This document shows, one piece after another, positions 47,061-58,924 of a DNA stretch of 64,000 nucleotides; the stretch's first letter is position 1; the number at the start of each line of letters is the position of its first letter. The stretch lies in NCBI GenBank assembly GCA_007922195.1, contig ML682008.1, forward strand, positions 9,563,191 to 9,627,190. Direction: 5' to 3'. The position numbers and the translations under genes are program-made. Under the pieces are notes generated by a model. It saw only the letters and a list, made by a program, of their open reading frames with translations. It did not search any database and had not been told where the DNA came from. This DNA comes from Podocnemis expansa (Eukaryota > Chordata > Testudines > Podocnemididae).

Positions 47061-47718
47061 AGTGTCTTTTTGTTAGTTAGGGTATTTGGTTTGGTGGTGG
47101 TTTTTTCTCTCTTTTTTTTTTGGGTGGGTTGGGGGTGGTGAGCATGGTCCAACGGCATAAGAAGAATATATAATTTAAAGCACTTCTGACACCTTGCACT
47201 AAAATGTGGAAAAGGTTAAGTATATTTTCACTAAAGGAGGACTCTTCACAGCTCAAACAGGAAAGAGGCAGCACCTGATTTACAACAATCAAACTTTAAA
47301 TTTGCCACCTAAAGTTTGTAAAAAAAAAAAAAAAAAGTATTCAAAGATCAAAGAAGACTACATTAAAACATACTATCAACATTAATTTATTAATAATGTT
47401 ATGAGTCCCCAAATCTCTGAAGTATTTTATCTTGAGATCATTTAACAGTCGAGTAGGTTAGTATGTCTAACAAAAAGTGGCACTGCTGTGATGAAAGACA
47501 TTCACCATTTTAAGACAAATTGCCAGAAAAAGGCTGAACAACTGTTGTGTAAATTACATTTCAATTTGCCTTGTGAATTATGCAAATTCATACTTGTTAA
47601 CTTTCACAACATGCATTAGTTCACACAAAGTATGGACTATTAGCAACATTTCAAAGCAGACAGGATTGATTATAAACTTGGTAACTCTCTTGAAGCTCAG
47701 AACTGAGAAAGTGAACAG
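47061..47718. other. Intronic sequence, nothing recognised
   Basis: AT-rich intron between the young CR1 and the 47722 exon. Only a poly-A run at about 47320 was noted. Confidence 0.6.
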
Positions 47719-47721
47719 TAC

Positions 47722-47807
47722 CTGCGGGTCCGTGGAGGCTTTGGTGGAGGAGAGTCCTGTTTCTCAAGATCCACAGCACCAACTGTTTTCTCTGTGCTGG
47801 TTTCATT
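47722..47807 (-). CDS. PTPN12: PTPN12 exon: PPPKPPR SH3-binding motif
   Basis: This 86-nt exon has a cag acceptor above 47807 and ends two bases into a codon before gtactg. It encodes NETSTEKTVGAVDLEKQDS then PPPKPPRTR. In the human protein the PPPKPPR motif (around Pro337) is the docking site for the SH3 domain of p130Cas. The motif is perfectly kept, while the upstream half has diverged as is usual for the unstructured PTP-PEST tail. Confidence 0.95.
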
Positions 47808-47995
47808 CTGCCAAAAAATAAATCCATTTACATCTTATTCAAAGCTGAAAGAATCATGATCACAAGAACTTAATATATTTCTACATGTTCCTGAAATAGA
47901 ATGAGGACATAAAAAAAGAAAAGTATGGAGTGACAAAAGCAAGTTACTAAACCACCTTACATTGAGCGGATCTTCAAAAGAACATTAACTTTAGA

Positions 47996-48017
47996 TTTTT
48001 TTTTTTTTTTTTTTTTT
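47996..48017. repeat. Poly-T run
   Basis: About 22 T in a row, shortly upstream of the 47722-47807 exon in the gene's direction. Confidence 0.9.
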
Positions 48018-48379
48018 ACTTACCACTGTTATATGCAATATTGAATCTCAAAGATTCATCTTTAACTTCAGCAATGAAGTATTTTTTGAGACAGTTACTT
48101 TATGCATCTGATATCACTGAGTATACAGTCAGTCTTATTGCTCCCCTTGTATAATCTATTTCCCACATTGGGGAAGGGGGAATCTTTCAAACTGCAACAG
48201 AAAAACTCAAGTTATAAATCCACACAAATTGGAAAAGAGATTCACTAAGAGGGAGAAGTATGCAAGATAAAGTATTTGTATATGCAGGCCATGTGACCTC
48301 GGAGTTTCAAGCAGTTTCATTCTGCTGTGGTGGGAAAACTAGTCAAGGCCTTATGATTGAGCATGCAGTACTGAAGTAA

Positions 48380-49330
48380 GATTCTGGCAGAAGTGCCCTG
48401 GCCTGAATCAAGCTAGGAGGGCTCCTATATAATCTATTCTCTGGGTAGGGGATAACACTGAGTTGAGCTTTTTTAGCTGAAGCCCATGTTTGTTGAAGGT
48501 TGATCATATTAGGCTGATGTGTGCCTTTGTGTGTTCCTTGGAGCAGCCCTTAACAAGCCAGTCAGCTAGTTACTGGAACATCCGGACCTGTCATTTCTCT
48601 AGGAAAGCTACAAAGACTTCCATACATTTCCTAAAAGCTCAAGGGGCCACTAACACCCTGAAGAGAAGGATCATAAAATGGTAATGAATGTCGTTTACTA
48701 TAAACTTGAGGACCCTTCTGAGAGACAGGACTATCAAAATGTGAAAATAAAAGTCCTTCAAAATTGAGGCTATCGTACCAGTCCCCTGGATCCAGGGAGG
48801 GGATGATCATGACCAGGGTGACCAGGTGGAACTTCAGCTTCTTCCTGAATCTGTTCAGGTTGAGAATAGGTCTAGGACCTCAACCTTTGGGATTAGGAAA
48901 TACCAGGATTGTGACCCTTTCACCCTTAGTTCCTGAAGAACCTTTTCTATTGCTCCTGCTTGTAAGAGTTCCTGCACATTCTGTACAAAGATTTTCTTGA
49001 GAGAGGAATCCCTGAAGAGGGATGAGGAAAGGGAGTGGGAAGGAAGAAAATTGGAGAGAAATTTCTAATTCTACCATGCATCACACACAAGCATTCAAAG
49101 TGATTGGAGCCCAGGCTCAACAGACTCGAAATAAATGATTCAGGAAATGGGAAAGGATCCTGGTTTTGTTGTGATGTGTCACTCCCAGGCATGCCCACAA
49201 AATGACGGCTTGGAGCTAGAAGGCTGCCGTAGCAAGTCCCAATCCTGGTTAGACAAGGGGCTGTCGGATCCCACACTTGTTATTCCTGTGTCTCTGTCTA
49301 GAATAATCCCATCTGTTGTACAGGATAAAA
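48380..49330 (-). pseudogene. DIRS copy D reverse transcriptase remnant
   Basis: CTTCCTGAATCTGTTCAGGT, then TGAGAATAGGTCTAGGACC at 48841-48880 parallels copy C at 40331-40380, the RPILDLRGLN region. Sequence before and after follows in register. No long frame remains. Confidence 0.65.
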
Positions 49331-49334
49331 ATAT

Positions 49335-49885
49335 ACAAGGTGTTCTGTGGCACTTTTAAGAAGTAAAATTTATCACATGAGCTTTTATGGTAGAAAAACT
49401 CCCCTTTGTCAGATGCTTGAAGATGAGGAACTTACAGAATGGGAGGAAAATAAATGCAGGGAAGTGTAAGTCATAGGATCAGATCAGACTATTACAGCAA
49501 ATCAAAGGAGCTGTTTAAATCTAAACAGTGGAGAACAGCATATAGACGGAGGTGAGGTCCAATCATCTCTTGTAGTAAGAAAAAACCCAGGATCTCTATT
49601 TAATCCTAAAGTAATAGGGTCAAATCTGCATATGAATCCCAATTCTGCAGTTTCTCTTGGAAGCTTTGTTTTGTAATCCATCTAAATATGGCTATTACAA
49701 ATCATCAGTGGAATGGGCAGGGAGATTGAAGTGTTCCTTTATTGGTTTTCAGAAGTTATTTCTGATGTCAGATTTGTGTTCATCTATTCTTTTGTGCACA
49801 GACTGTCCTGTTTCTCTAACGTATAAGGCAGTGGGGCACTGCCAGCACATGATGACATAAATCACATTGGTAGATGAGGTGGTGG
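49335..49885 (-). mobile_element. Penelope-like element fragment inside DIRS copy D
   Basis: Minus-strand translation from 49850 gives CWQCPTALYVRETGQSVHKR, then EHKSDIRNNF, a stop, KPIKEHFNLPAHS. This is the GIY-YIG endonuclease region of a Penelope-like element (compare LYIGQIG...HKR and KPVGEHFNLPDHS at 61 kb). The usual YIG is YVR here. The left end, 49335-49425, is the common tail with TTACTTCTTAAAAGTGCCAC. It must have inserted after copy D. Confidence 0.8.
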
Positions 49886-49889
49886 AGGA

Positions 49890-50480
49890 GCTGGAGCCAA
49901 CCAGTAGCACCTACTTGAATTTTGTCATAATCTCTCAAATTTAAATTGTAGCAGCTCAGTCTTCTAATAGTTAGTGATGCAGAGCTGGAGCCTCCAGAGG
50001 AGTACACGTTTCTACCAAGAGATCCAGCTTCTTTGATTTCTTGGAATTTGGTGTTGGACCCTGTTGCACCTGCCTCTTTCTCATTTGCCACTGCTAACAC
50101 CATAGACTACAGCTACAGGTGAGTAAAGAGATACTCCCGTGCTCTGGAGAGAGAGAAGTACTTTCTTTCTATCCCCTTAGCTATTGTGGGGATAGAAACT
50201 GGTGTTTGCCACAATGTCTCAGTGGTGACCATCATGGGATGCATATGCTTATCTTGTTTCCCTGCAGCCTTTATTGTACTCAAACATCCTCTGTTTTCTT
50301 CCACCTTTTGTGAGGTGCTGCAGGAGTCTTTTGGTGCAAAGTCCGTTTTCAGAGCAGTAGCCTCTCTCAGAGGCCTTTGTGCTCTGCACTGATATACTGG
50401 GTGCTAAAACCAAGTGGCTTGCTTGAGGGCAGAGAGCTGCCTCCACAAAGACATGCTTCACTCTAAACATTCCCATCCTT
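49890..50480 (-). pseudogene. DIRS copy D gag remnant
   Basis: Two minus-strand frames cover it. The frame at 50113-50304 has TLWQTPVSIPTIAKGIERKY and EYLFTHL, like TKALWHTPASITLTAKRMEKY of copy A. The frame at 49816-50103 has LAVANEKEAGATGSNTKFQE and GRNVYSSGGSSSASLTIRR, like the ANEKE...KF...DRKVYMTGG segment of copy B. Confidence 0.7.
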
Positions 50481-50825
50481 TTAGGTTCATGGCTAAAAAC
50501 CTCTACAGATCTTGTACTAATTGGCTTGGTGAGTCTTCCCTCAGAACTTCAGACAGGATTCACGGGGATTGCTCTTTTGACATAAGCTTGTGGTAGGTTC
50601 CACATGGTTTGAATTCTTGCGACCAAGGCATGCCCCTATTCTGGGATAATGGATGAGGGGGAGCAGAAGCCTCTCAATTAAATACATTTAGTAAGATTAA
50701 CTAATCTGAATCTACTATTTACAGATTTGATAACTCTCTGGCACTAGATGGGTTCTTGCCAAGAAGCCCCAACAACCATCACAGAATTAAGAAGGAACCA
50801 AGGTGGTGGTAAGGCGAGTAGGGCC

Positions 50826-50992
50826 CAATGTTCCCTCTAATGACTTGTAGACCATGTGCGCAAACAATTTCTTTGTGACCACCAATATTAGCACTACTGA
50901 ATTTTTTTGTGCGCACTTTATTGTGTCATGTGCGCAGGTTTTCATGACCTGTGTGCGCGCACACACACACGCACAGCTTAGAGGGAACAGTG
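50826..50992. mobile_element. hAT MITE (TGTTCCCTCTAA ends) inside DIRS copy D
   Basis: It starts CAATGTTCCCTCTAATG and ends CTTAGAGGGAACAGTG, 15-bp inverted repeats with one mismatch. The flanks GTAGGGCC (50818-50825) and GTAGTGCC (50993-51000) form an 8-bp duplication with one mismatch. The right part contains an alternating GTGTGCGCGCACACAC tract. It carries no coding sequence. Confidence 0.88.
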
Positions 50993-51279
50993 GTAGTGCC
51001 CTATCTCCAGTGCCATGAAGGTACCACTCCAGGGGGTGCCTGCACTGATCTGATGAGTACAGGTAGGGGAAAAGCCTTCTGTCAACTGTGCACACACACC
51101 TACTTACAATCTACATGAACACGCAATCAAAAAAGAATTACACCTCTTCAAAGAGCATTAGAAAATTCCAGAGGTGAGGCCACCAGACAGACTTCCCAAA
51201 CAAAGAGGTGCAGTAGCAGGTAGCCAAGAATCACTACCACATAATTTAAGTCCTCCTATATAGCAGGGAGAACGGCTGC

Positions 51280-51303
51280 TTTTTTTTTTTTTTTTTTTTT
51301 TTT
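51280..51303. repeat. Poly-T run
   Basis: About 24 consecutive T, possibly the tail of an unrecognised retroposon. Confidence 0.9.
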
Positions 51304-51464
51304 GAGAGACACCACAAGCATATGATTTCTCAAAACACTGCCAATATTGGGAAATGAGTCACTGCTACCAAGGATGGGTTCCTAGTTGGGGAAGAATTTG
51401 GGAGGCAGATCTTAACTGTTTATAGAAAAAGGGCTTATTCCATACAGCTGTATTCAGTCTACAT

Positions 51465-51865
51465 CAGGGGTGTAAGAACAGCACTGGCCCACCTGAGGTC
51501 ACCATCCAGGCCACTGCCCCGACCTGCCCACCCATGCCCCCCTCAGCTGGTGCTGTGCCACTCCGGGGCTGCGCTGCCCCCTTCTCATCCCCTCCCCCCT
51601 GCACTATACTGCTCTGGGCCCAGGGCTGCACAGCCCCCTTTGCTCCCCCAGACAGCACTATGTGGGCAGAACCTATGTGGGCAGACTTCGTTACCGTCTT
51701 CGTTTCTGGCTGGTAATAAAATCTGCCAGCAGATAGTTTTTGGCACTACACCTGATCTCCACCCCCCCCCCCCCCACACCCCAAAGCTCCTCCCACTGCC
51801 TTTCCTCCCCTGACCTGCCCCTGCCCCTCCCTCACCTCCACCAAGCCACCTGCAACCCACCCCTG
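51465..51865. mobile_element. C-rich hAT-like non-autonomous element
   Basis: It starts CAGGGGTGTAAGAACAGC and ends AACCCACCCCTG, so CAGGGGTG is inverted at the ends. The flanks GTCTACAT (51457-51464) and GTCTAGAG (51866-51873) agree at six of eight positions, an imperfect hAT-size duplication. The interior is C-rich with a C run at 51761-51774. It encodes nothing. Confidence 0.6.
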
Positions 51866-51873
51866 GTCTAGAG

Positions 51874-54418
51874 CATTTCTAAGAAAATTGCTTGTTACAT
51901 TTATTAACACTATCTTGGGAAAGTAAGCACTTTGGGACTTAATCCTTTGTGATGTTTCACCAACATTAGCTATTACTGCAAGGTATGTTCTATCAAGGGG
52001 ATTGCTTCCTGGGCCATAGCATGACACAACCATTGCCTCTGTGTTTCTCTTGTATGTCTCCCAGTAAAAACGACAGAATAATACCATTATGTAACAGCTC
52101 ACAAATTCCAAGTGCTACAGAAAGTTATCTTACAGGTTGGTCACTATTTATCAGCAATGTCACTGGTAGCCACCAAAGAAAACCTAGGAAAAACCCCTCA
52201 TTCAACCCCTCACTGCATCCACTCCAATAAGGCCAAAGTAAGGATACATATCTTACAATTACTAAATGTTTGACAGATCACAAATTTTGATGGAAAGGGG
52301 TGAGGAGCCTTGGGGTAATGACCATTGTGAAAACCAGCTACAGTCCAGCTTTCTGCGGACAGATTCTCTCAGAAAGTCGCTACAGTTGAATCTTTTACTT
52401 TGAGTTCCTACCTAGAGACCCAGAAGATGCCTTTCCTCAGCTTGGGAGCTGGTTCCTTCACGAAAGGGTTGATTCACTTTGTTGAGGCTATATGTGGGAT
52501 CTGTAAGAGTACCACTTTACCTTACCTGTTCTGTGGATTAATAAAGATTTTATTTCTTCACTGCTAGAACAGCACTCAATTGCTTTAACAGAATACTGGC
52601 ATAAAAACATACAAAAAAGAATTTGTTTTATTCATGAGGCCCAGAATTTTCAAAATGGGTTTTACCTTAACTCGCCCATTCTGAACACGGCAATTGGTAC
52701 TGCAGCAGCATCCAGAGACTGCAAACCCACTATGTCATATTTTGTTCAGCCAGCCAGCCCCGTCATCTCCCCAGCCTAGCATTATTTCTGCTTTTAGTAT
52801 TACTCATCAGCTTCCTACTAGCATTTCTTTAAACTATGATCACCCTGATACCCAGGCCTTTGACTAAAGCTGGTGCTTCTGTACCTATTGGACATGTACA
52901 CTTGCTCTTCTTTGGGATGTTCTGGCACCAACTACCCCCAATAACTGGCTCCAAAATAATAGTATTTTCAGGCAAGGTTTGACACAAAACAAAATTAAAC
53001 ACAATAAACATGTTGTTAAGTACTATACAAAACCAAACTAGACTGAATGAATCTTCTTTCTTCTGTGTCTTGATTAAGGATTAAAAAGTCTTAAATCTTA
53101 GCCCTTGTATTATTTCCAGCACTCAGTCTACCAGGTTTCAGCCTCTCTTTCATAGTTATCTTCCCAGTCTTCTGTGTTCAAAGACTGTCTTTTTATCATT
53201 TCTGACTTATAAGTTCATACATATTTTATAAAGTTCTATCTTTAACTAAACCTTATTAAATAGTCATGATTTCTTTTATTAAAACAGCACTGTCAAATGG
53301 ATTTTTTAAATTCACTAATTTAAAATAAATCAAAATTGCTAACAAAACTTTTATTCAAAGAGAGTAGATCTAACTCAATGAGTAATGTACTTCCTAGGTG
53401 GGCAGAGAAGTCAGCAGTCCTAAGTCTCTTGAGGCAGGATGGCTTGAAGCATCCTCTAGCCAAATATTTCATCAACCAAGGAAGTCAGAATTAGGCAGCA
53501 CTGCATGACATCAGGTGGGTGCTTTGGCTAATTCAGTTAGCCGTCTCCCTCAGCCCAAGAAATAGCAACTGCTCAAGTGAAATGAGCATGGAATTTGACT
53601 TAACAAGAGAAATCTTCTCGATGCAGGAAGACTGTATGGAAAACTATATACCCAGCCGCTTTATTCCTGAAAAGGATCCTTGAATGATACAAAGTATTGC
53701 ATTTCCTCCATTCCTGTACAGGAGGTTTATTTACTATCAAGGGAATAACGCAGGATCTCAATCTGCTCTGCATTATGGCAGAGGTTAGGGAGGGAGACCT
53801 CTTTCTTAAGGTAAAAAGAAAAGTGACCAACTTCTGCAAAAACAAGGACAACTACTATATCTTTGTATAAAATGAAGACTAGAGGGTCTCACTAGAGCTG
53901 CTAGCTAAAGGCCATAGGAAAAGAAAAGAATGAATTTTAAGCACTTAGAGTTTCAGAGGGTTTATAAGAACTTGTACAGGCTACAGTTATGTTTCAGGCA
54001 GGAGACCTCTTTAAAGAACCTCATCATAGAGGCTGAACCTATAGTGGCTATTGTGTTGAGCACATTAAGAATAAATGCCTGAACCCAAATGGCATCAAAT
54101 TGTAAGACCCTTCTCAAAACTTAACTGAAGAAACTCTAAAATTGCAGTATGCTGCAAGACCTTGTTGGTTCTTCACTGGCAAGAGAACACTGACTCAACA
54201 GATGAGAGTAAAGATTTGCATTTTGTTTAGTTTATGATTAACAGTGCTATGATTCAGAAATGGATGGTACACAGCTTATGGAAACATGCTACTACCACCA
54301 TTATCCTCATCCTTCACTATTCCTTCCTTTTATTTAGTACCTCAACTTTGAGCATTTTATCAAATTAGAACACACTATTCAGGTCAAGAACCATAACTTG
54401 TGAAAAAGTTGTATAGCA

Positions 54419-54458
<40 letters not shown>

Positions 54459-56328
54459 CCCTGACCACTGGCTCTGCTAAGTTTTATAAGTCCTTTTTCC
54501 ATGAATGAAGAATGTTGGGAGATGTACCAGCAAACTCAATTTTAAAAAGCCAGACCCTTAAGGCTAAACATGACTGGGATGCTCTGGTGCAACAGGTCCA
54601 AGCTTTGAGAGAATTAACGTTGACATCTGTGAACTGAGCCCTCTGGAGTAATAGGCCAAAGTGCAACATTTTTTCTCTACACCCTTCACTCACTGGGAAG
54701 TTACTGAAGAGGTGGGAACATATAAGCCTCAGTTTTTTTTCAGTGAATGAGAAGCCATCAAGGTACCCTACCACTGGGTAGCAGTGCACTCTCCAGGACG
54801 GATTTAAATCCCTCTCAATTAGTCCATGTGCTAATACAGCTCAGAACATTTACAAGATTTGATGCACTCCCTTCCTCTCAACAAGGTTTAACTCAATGAC
54901 CTTCTGGTAGTACGTACCATGCAGTTTTAATTGACCACATAAATATCTGTGGCAGTAGATATGCAGCAAGCTAGTAAGGTCAGGAACATTGCTCTGAGCA
55001 CCAAAATATTGTTGTGCAATTCTTTTTCTGGCTGGACAGATCCTCCGGAAGCACATCCTCCCCAGCCTATCACCCATGCTTATCTATACAGGGGGAGTGT
55101 ATAAATAGAGACTTTGCCTCAATGAGTAGCCACTGGGATAAACCAATGTGCTTAATATTCTTTCTTGGAGCTGCTGCTCTCATGATCACTTTTGTAAAAA
55201 CAGGATGAGACCCTGTCCTGGAAACAAAAGGTTGCAAATCTGTATAAAACACTGTTATGAATAAGCGTTAGGGGATAGTTAGAGCAGGGCAGTTGATTCC
55301 TCTTTATGACAACGATCTTCAAGTTAGATGTGAGCCAAGATGACCAAAAAAATGGGCCAGAAAATTCATCTCAACCCCTGTCCTCTAGTAAGAAACTGAA
55401 GCAGCAAGGACATTACTTTTTCCGAATGGATGCTCCCTCTCAGTGAGTTGAGAGAGAGTGAGTGTGAGTAAAGTTATTTGGATGACACAAGTCTATCCAA
55501 ACAAAAATGTCTGTGACTGGTAATAATTGCTAAGATACATAGAAAATACTGTCCCCAAACCCACCACTCTGATCTCTACTTTTACTGATTCAAGTTCCGA
55601 GATGTTAATACTGACATAATTTAAGATAGAACAGGAGGGAAAAGGAAAAAGGGAAAGCTGGTTTGTCCATTCACAAGTTTTGAAAATTAATTGTGTTTAT
55701 TCCCTTTATTTGTAGTAACTAGATAGAGAATAAATGATTGCACTTGAAGTTTTTTGGGAGATTGAGCTTAGATTTAAACTTAATTTACCCCATATAACTG
55801 TTTTATTCACCACATAATTTTACAGTTCATTTTTAACAGGCTAGATCTTTTTTCCTCACACAGACATTACTACCAGTAGCAGCTAAAAAAGGATTAGTGA
55901 CTAGTTGCTGGAATTTTACCCACTTATCTAATCATGCTAAAAACAGGTCTCTCAGACATGGTGTTTACAATGCCAAGAGTCCCCTGCCCACACTAGAGCT
56001 CCTACCATTGCTGCTAGTGCTGGTGTTGCACTGGTGACAACCTATATTTAAAACAAAACAAAAAGCTTCTTTTAAATGTCTAGCACAGAAAAGTGAATCT
56101 TTCCTTCCACAATCCACCAATTTGGCAGAGCATGTAAAGCACAAGCTAATTGATCCTGTTAAGAAACATGCACAATCCCCATGGCCACAAACATCTTCTT
56201 TATCACCACAAAAATATATAAGACACACAAGACCAAGGAGAGATTACACCGCAAAACTTAGACCTGTAGGTAAAAGCTATAACTTTAACTGAAAACCTAT
56301 ATGACAAAAAAAAAACAAAAAACCATAC
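51874..56328. other. PTPN12 intron, no gene recognised
   Basis: Long AT-rich intron between the 56329 and 47722 exons. Apart from the AC microsatellite listed separately, I saw no repeat termini or coding similarity. Confidence 0.6.
54422..54454. repeat. (AC)n microsatellite
   Basis: About 16 uninterrupted CA units, likely length-polymorphic. Confidence 0.95.
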
Positions 56329-56427
56329 CACTTCATCAGTGATCTTCCAGTCTGTGCGACGTTCATATTTCTGTAGTTGCTTTTCAAACAGTTGTGCTAT
56401 GGCTCGATGGACAAGTTCATACTGCTC
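56329..56427 (-). CDS. PTPN12: PTPN12 exon: last helix of the phosphatase domain and linker
   Basis: This 99-nt phase-0 exon (33 codons) has its acceptor at 56428-56429 and a gtatgg donor below 56329. It encodes EQYELVHRAIAQLFEKQLQ, the C-terminal helix of the catalytic domain, then KYERRTDWKITDEV. The helix is the same as in human. The linker differs from the human YEIHGAQKIADGV while keeping its length and a KIxD core, as expected at the end of a folded domain. Only about 90 bp separate this exon from the preceding one. Confidence 0.95.
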
Positions 56428-56517
56428 CTATTATATGCATGTTAAAGACTGTGATTAACTTAGAAGATCCTTTAAAAAACAGCACAATGTCCAAGTGTAC
56501 ATTATAAAAGAATATAC

Positions 56518-56595
56518 CTTGGTCTGCACTGCAGAATGCCTTTGTGTCCTCATTTCTTGAATTAAATTAAAAACGTTGAACTCTTCTGGTATTTT
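56518..56595 (-). CDS. PTPN12: PTPN12 exon: Q-loop segment of the phosphatase domain
   Basis: This 78-nt exon is phase 0 on both sides, with a cag acceptor above 56595 and a gtatat donor below 56518. It encodes 26 residues, KIPEEFNVFNLIQEMRTQRH followed by SAVQTK. The QTK at the end starts the Q-loop, which in classical PTPs positions the water that hydrolyses the phospho-enzyme. It is identical to the human sequence over its length. Confidence 0.96.
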
Positions 56596-57272
56596 CTGCA
56601 ATGTAAAGTGAGATATTTTCTATAACACTCAGTATAGTAAATTATCAGCACAGTGATTTAAAATGTGTCAGACCAATTTTTAATGTTTCACTGTTATTGT
56701 AGAACACAAATATTTTTAAAATCAATTTTGAAAGTCTAAGACCTGGTAGAAGCAATAACGTCTGAGACACTGATACTATAGGAACCCATCAGCATGTCTA
56801 TTTCCTTAATGATGTGCCTACAAACTTCAAATACAAAAGCAGATAACTTTTGAAATTTCAAATGCAGAGAGTTAAAGATGCTATAAGAAATCCTTGCAGA
56901 AGAAACAATGAATAAACATACTTTGCACTATATTTATAGATGCTGAGAAACTGATCCGTGGGATCAACTAAAAAAAAATCAACACTTCAGATTAGCTTCC
57001 AGGTCAGTATAATCAGACCTATGTACTACCAATATTTACAGTCTGACATTTTACCTTGAAATGTTTCTCTTCTGAGACTGGATAGGTTTTTGTTTTGTTG
57101 ATATAAAAAGTGTTTCAATACGTAACCTAAAGTAAATTTTTAAGATGCTTTAAAAATTTGAACATTTGATATTTCTGATTCAGTGACTCCTTAGCAAGTT
57201 GGAAGCTTAATCTGAAAAATATATAAATGACCTAATTCTAAAGTTAGTCATATTCCTACAAGTCTTCCTTAC

Positions 57273-57339
57273 CCCAGCTTTTAGCAAATTCCATGTATAA
57301 TCTATGGCACAGATGGCTCCCGTTCTTCCACATCCTGCA
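57273..57339 (-). CDS. PTPN12: PTPN12 exon: rest of the P-loop (SAGCGRTG)
   Basis: This 67-nt exon begins with the single base that completes the split Ser codon, followed by 22 codons, and ends in phase 0 before gtaagg. It encodes AGCGRTGAICAIDYTW followed by NLLKAG. Joined to the preceding exon it completes the C(x)5R phosphate-binding loop, whose Arg coordinates the phosphate of the substrate. The acceptor is the AG at 57340-57341. All residues match the human protein here, so the catalytic site is intact. Confidence 0.97.
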
Positions 57340-57341
57340 CT

Positions 57342-58685
57342 ATGGACATAAACAACAGTTACTTGATACTTCTTCTGACAACAATTTAAGTTATCTTGTA
57401 TTAGTTCTATAGACTTAATATTTTCATTTTTACAGAATCAAGGTAAAAATATCACTACCAACTTAAAAATACATCAGTCCTGAAACATCTTGTCAAGCCA
57501 GCTCTTACTGGCAATCAAATACATGTATTTTTAATGCAAGTATTCTCACATTTTTATAGACAGCAGGCATTAGCATGTCAGTTGTAAATAAATGCTTTAA
57601 TAAAGTGTGTTGAAGCCTTGTCTACTCTATACCAAATAAAGAATAGTATGTAACTGAATTCATAGTTCAAGAACAATAGGATGTCTATATAGAGAAGAGA
57701 CAAGTATAAAATATGACCTCTTCAATTTCTTGTTAAACTGGTAAAACATGGCATGTGTTGCTTCCCATTTTATTTAACAATCCATGAAGTGCAGTTCTTT
57801 GAAAAGTGACTAAAAATAGAATCATGTTTACTCTGTATCATATGATTTTTTTTGTAGCAAATGTGCTCAGCTTACAAATAAACTTATTTTACACTATTAA
57901 CTCAAAACACAATCTTGGATTTCTACCTTCCCGTGCTTCATAATCTACAATTAAGTATCTTCAGGATAACTTATTACTTTTTGCCTATGTATTTCCATTA
58001 CCTTCCATAAGTGTACAAAGATGCAACTGATTGAAACTGGATGCTTAAGAAGTAGAATCCATTGAACTTCTTCCTAGCACTAAACAGAACTAAAAAAAGT
58101 CCAAACCTAATGACTAATGTCAGCTGATATGACAAAATACTCAGCATATCTGTTGACTAAGAAGGTATGATCTTTCCATAGTCACTTGTCAGAATAGAAC
58201 CACTCTTTAAAACCAGAAAGCATTCCCAAAAGGTTAATGGTGTTAATCTCTCTGTAATTCTTCATGTATAATCAAACACTCATTAACAGTGATCAAAACC
58301 AAACCATTTCAAATAGTTACTTTCAGAAATAGTCATATTTACACCGTGAAGCCATTAGTGTTGAATAATAAAAGACCATAGATTAACTTAGGTCAATTCT
58401 CTTTCAATTGATAAGAAAATTATTAGAATTTGTATTTGAGAGAGAAAACAAAGCATAAAAATATATGTTATGGGTAGTATCTGCTGACAACCTTTAAAGT
58501 AAAAAAACAAAAAAAAACCCCAAAAACCAGAGCTAGTTACTGTGGCTTTTAGTAGCATTTTCATTAAAATGAAGAGAGTACTGAAGGACAATCCAAATAG
58601 AATTGGTTTAATAAAATACCCCCCAGGTTATAATTCTAACACACATGCTTTGGATCTCTAAAGCAACAGTGTAACAGCAGTTAAG
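57342..58685. other. PTPN12 intron, nothing recognised
   Basis: AT-rich intron between the two exons that share the catalytic P-loop. No coding similarity or clear repeat was seen. Confidence 0.6.
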
Positions 58686-58689
58686 AATA

Positions 58690-58876
58690 ACACATTACCA
58701 CCGTGACACAGCAGTAAGTGTGTCACGGAGAGCTGGCTGCCACCCAGCAGAGCGGGGCCACAACAGCAGCTTCCCCATAGGGAGGCTGGATTCAGCAGCA
58801 GGGACTAATGTGCCTTGTAGGGTCATGCACGTCTCCAAGCATGTCTCTACCCACAAAAGGTTGAGAACCACTGTTG
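58690..58876. mobile_element. hAT-like fragment
   Basis: The right end reads AGGTTGAGAACCACTG, the inverse of CAGTGGTTCTCAACCT, a common hAT MITE terminus. The interior is GC-rich against an AT-rich background. The left terminus is not convincing. Confidence 0.45.
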
Positions 58877-58924
58877 TAAAGAGCAATTTAAATTTTCTGA
58901 ATTAACAAAATGGAGATTCCAAGT

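Larger units (their letters stand above)
48320..51150 (-). mobile_element. DIRS-type retrotransposon, degraded copy D, with two insertions
   Basis: A minus-strand copy recognised by DNA that parallels copy C and A in order. Reverse transcriptase lies at 48380-49330 (for example 48836-48960 against 40310-40500 of copy C). Gag lies at 49890-50320 with TLWQTPVSIPTIAKG and AVANEKE. 5' terminal-type sequence lies at 50780-51130. The YLDDWL box is decayed at about 48555-48575. A Penelope fragment (49335-49885) and a hAT MITE (50826-50992) interrupt it. The recombinase end is missing. Confidence 0.72.

Noticed and set aside
51464..51860. Pro-rich and Gly-rich open frames
   Set aside because: They lie within a C-rich hAT-like element and show no conserved motif.
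58695..58905. Short open frames on both strands in a GC-rich patch
   Set aside because: They fall in a hAT-like fragment, too short and without conserved residues.
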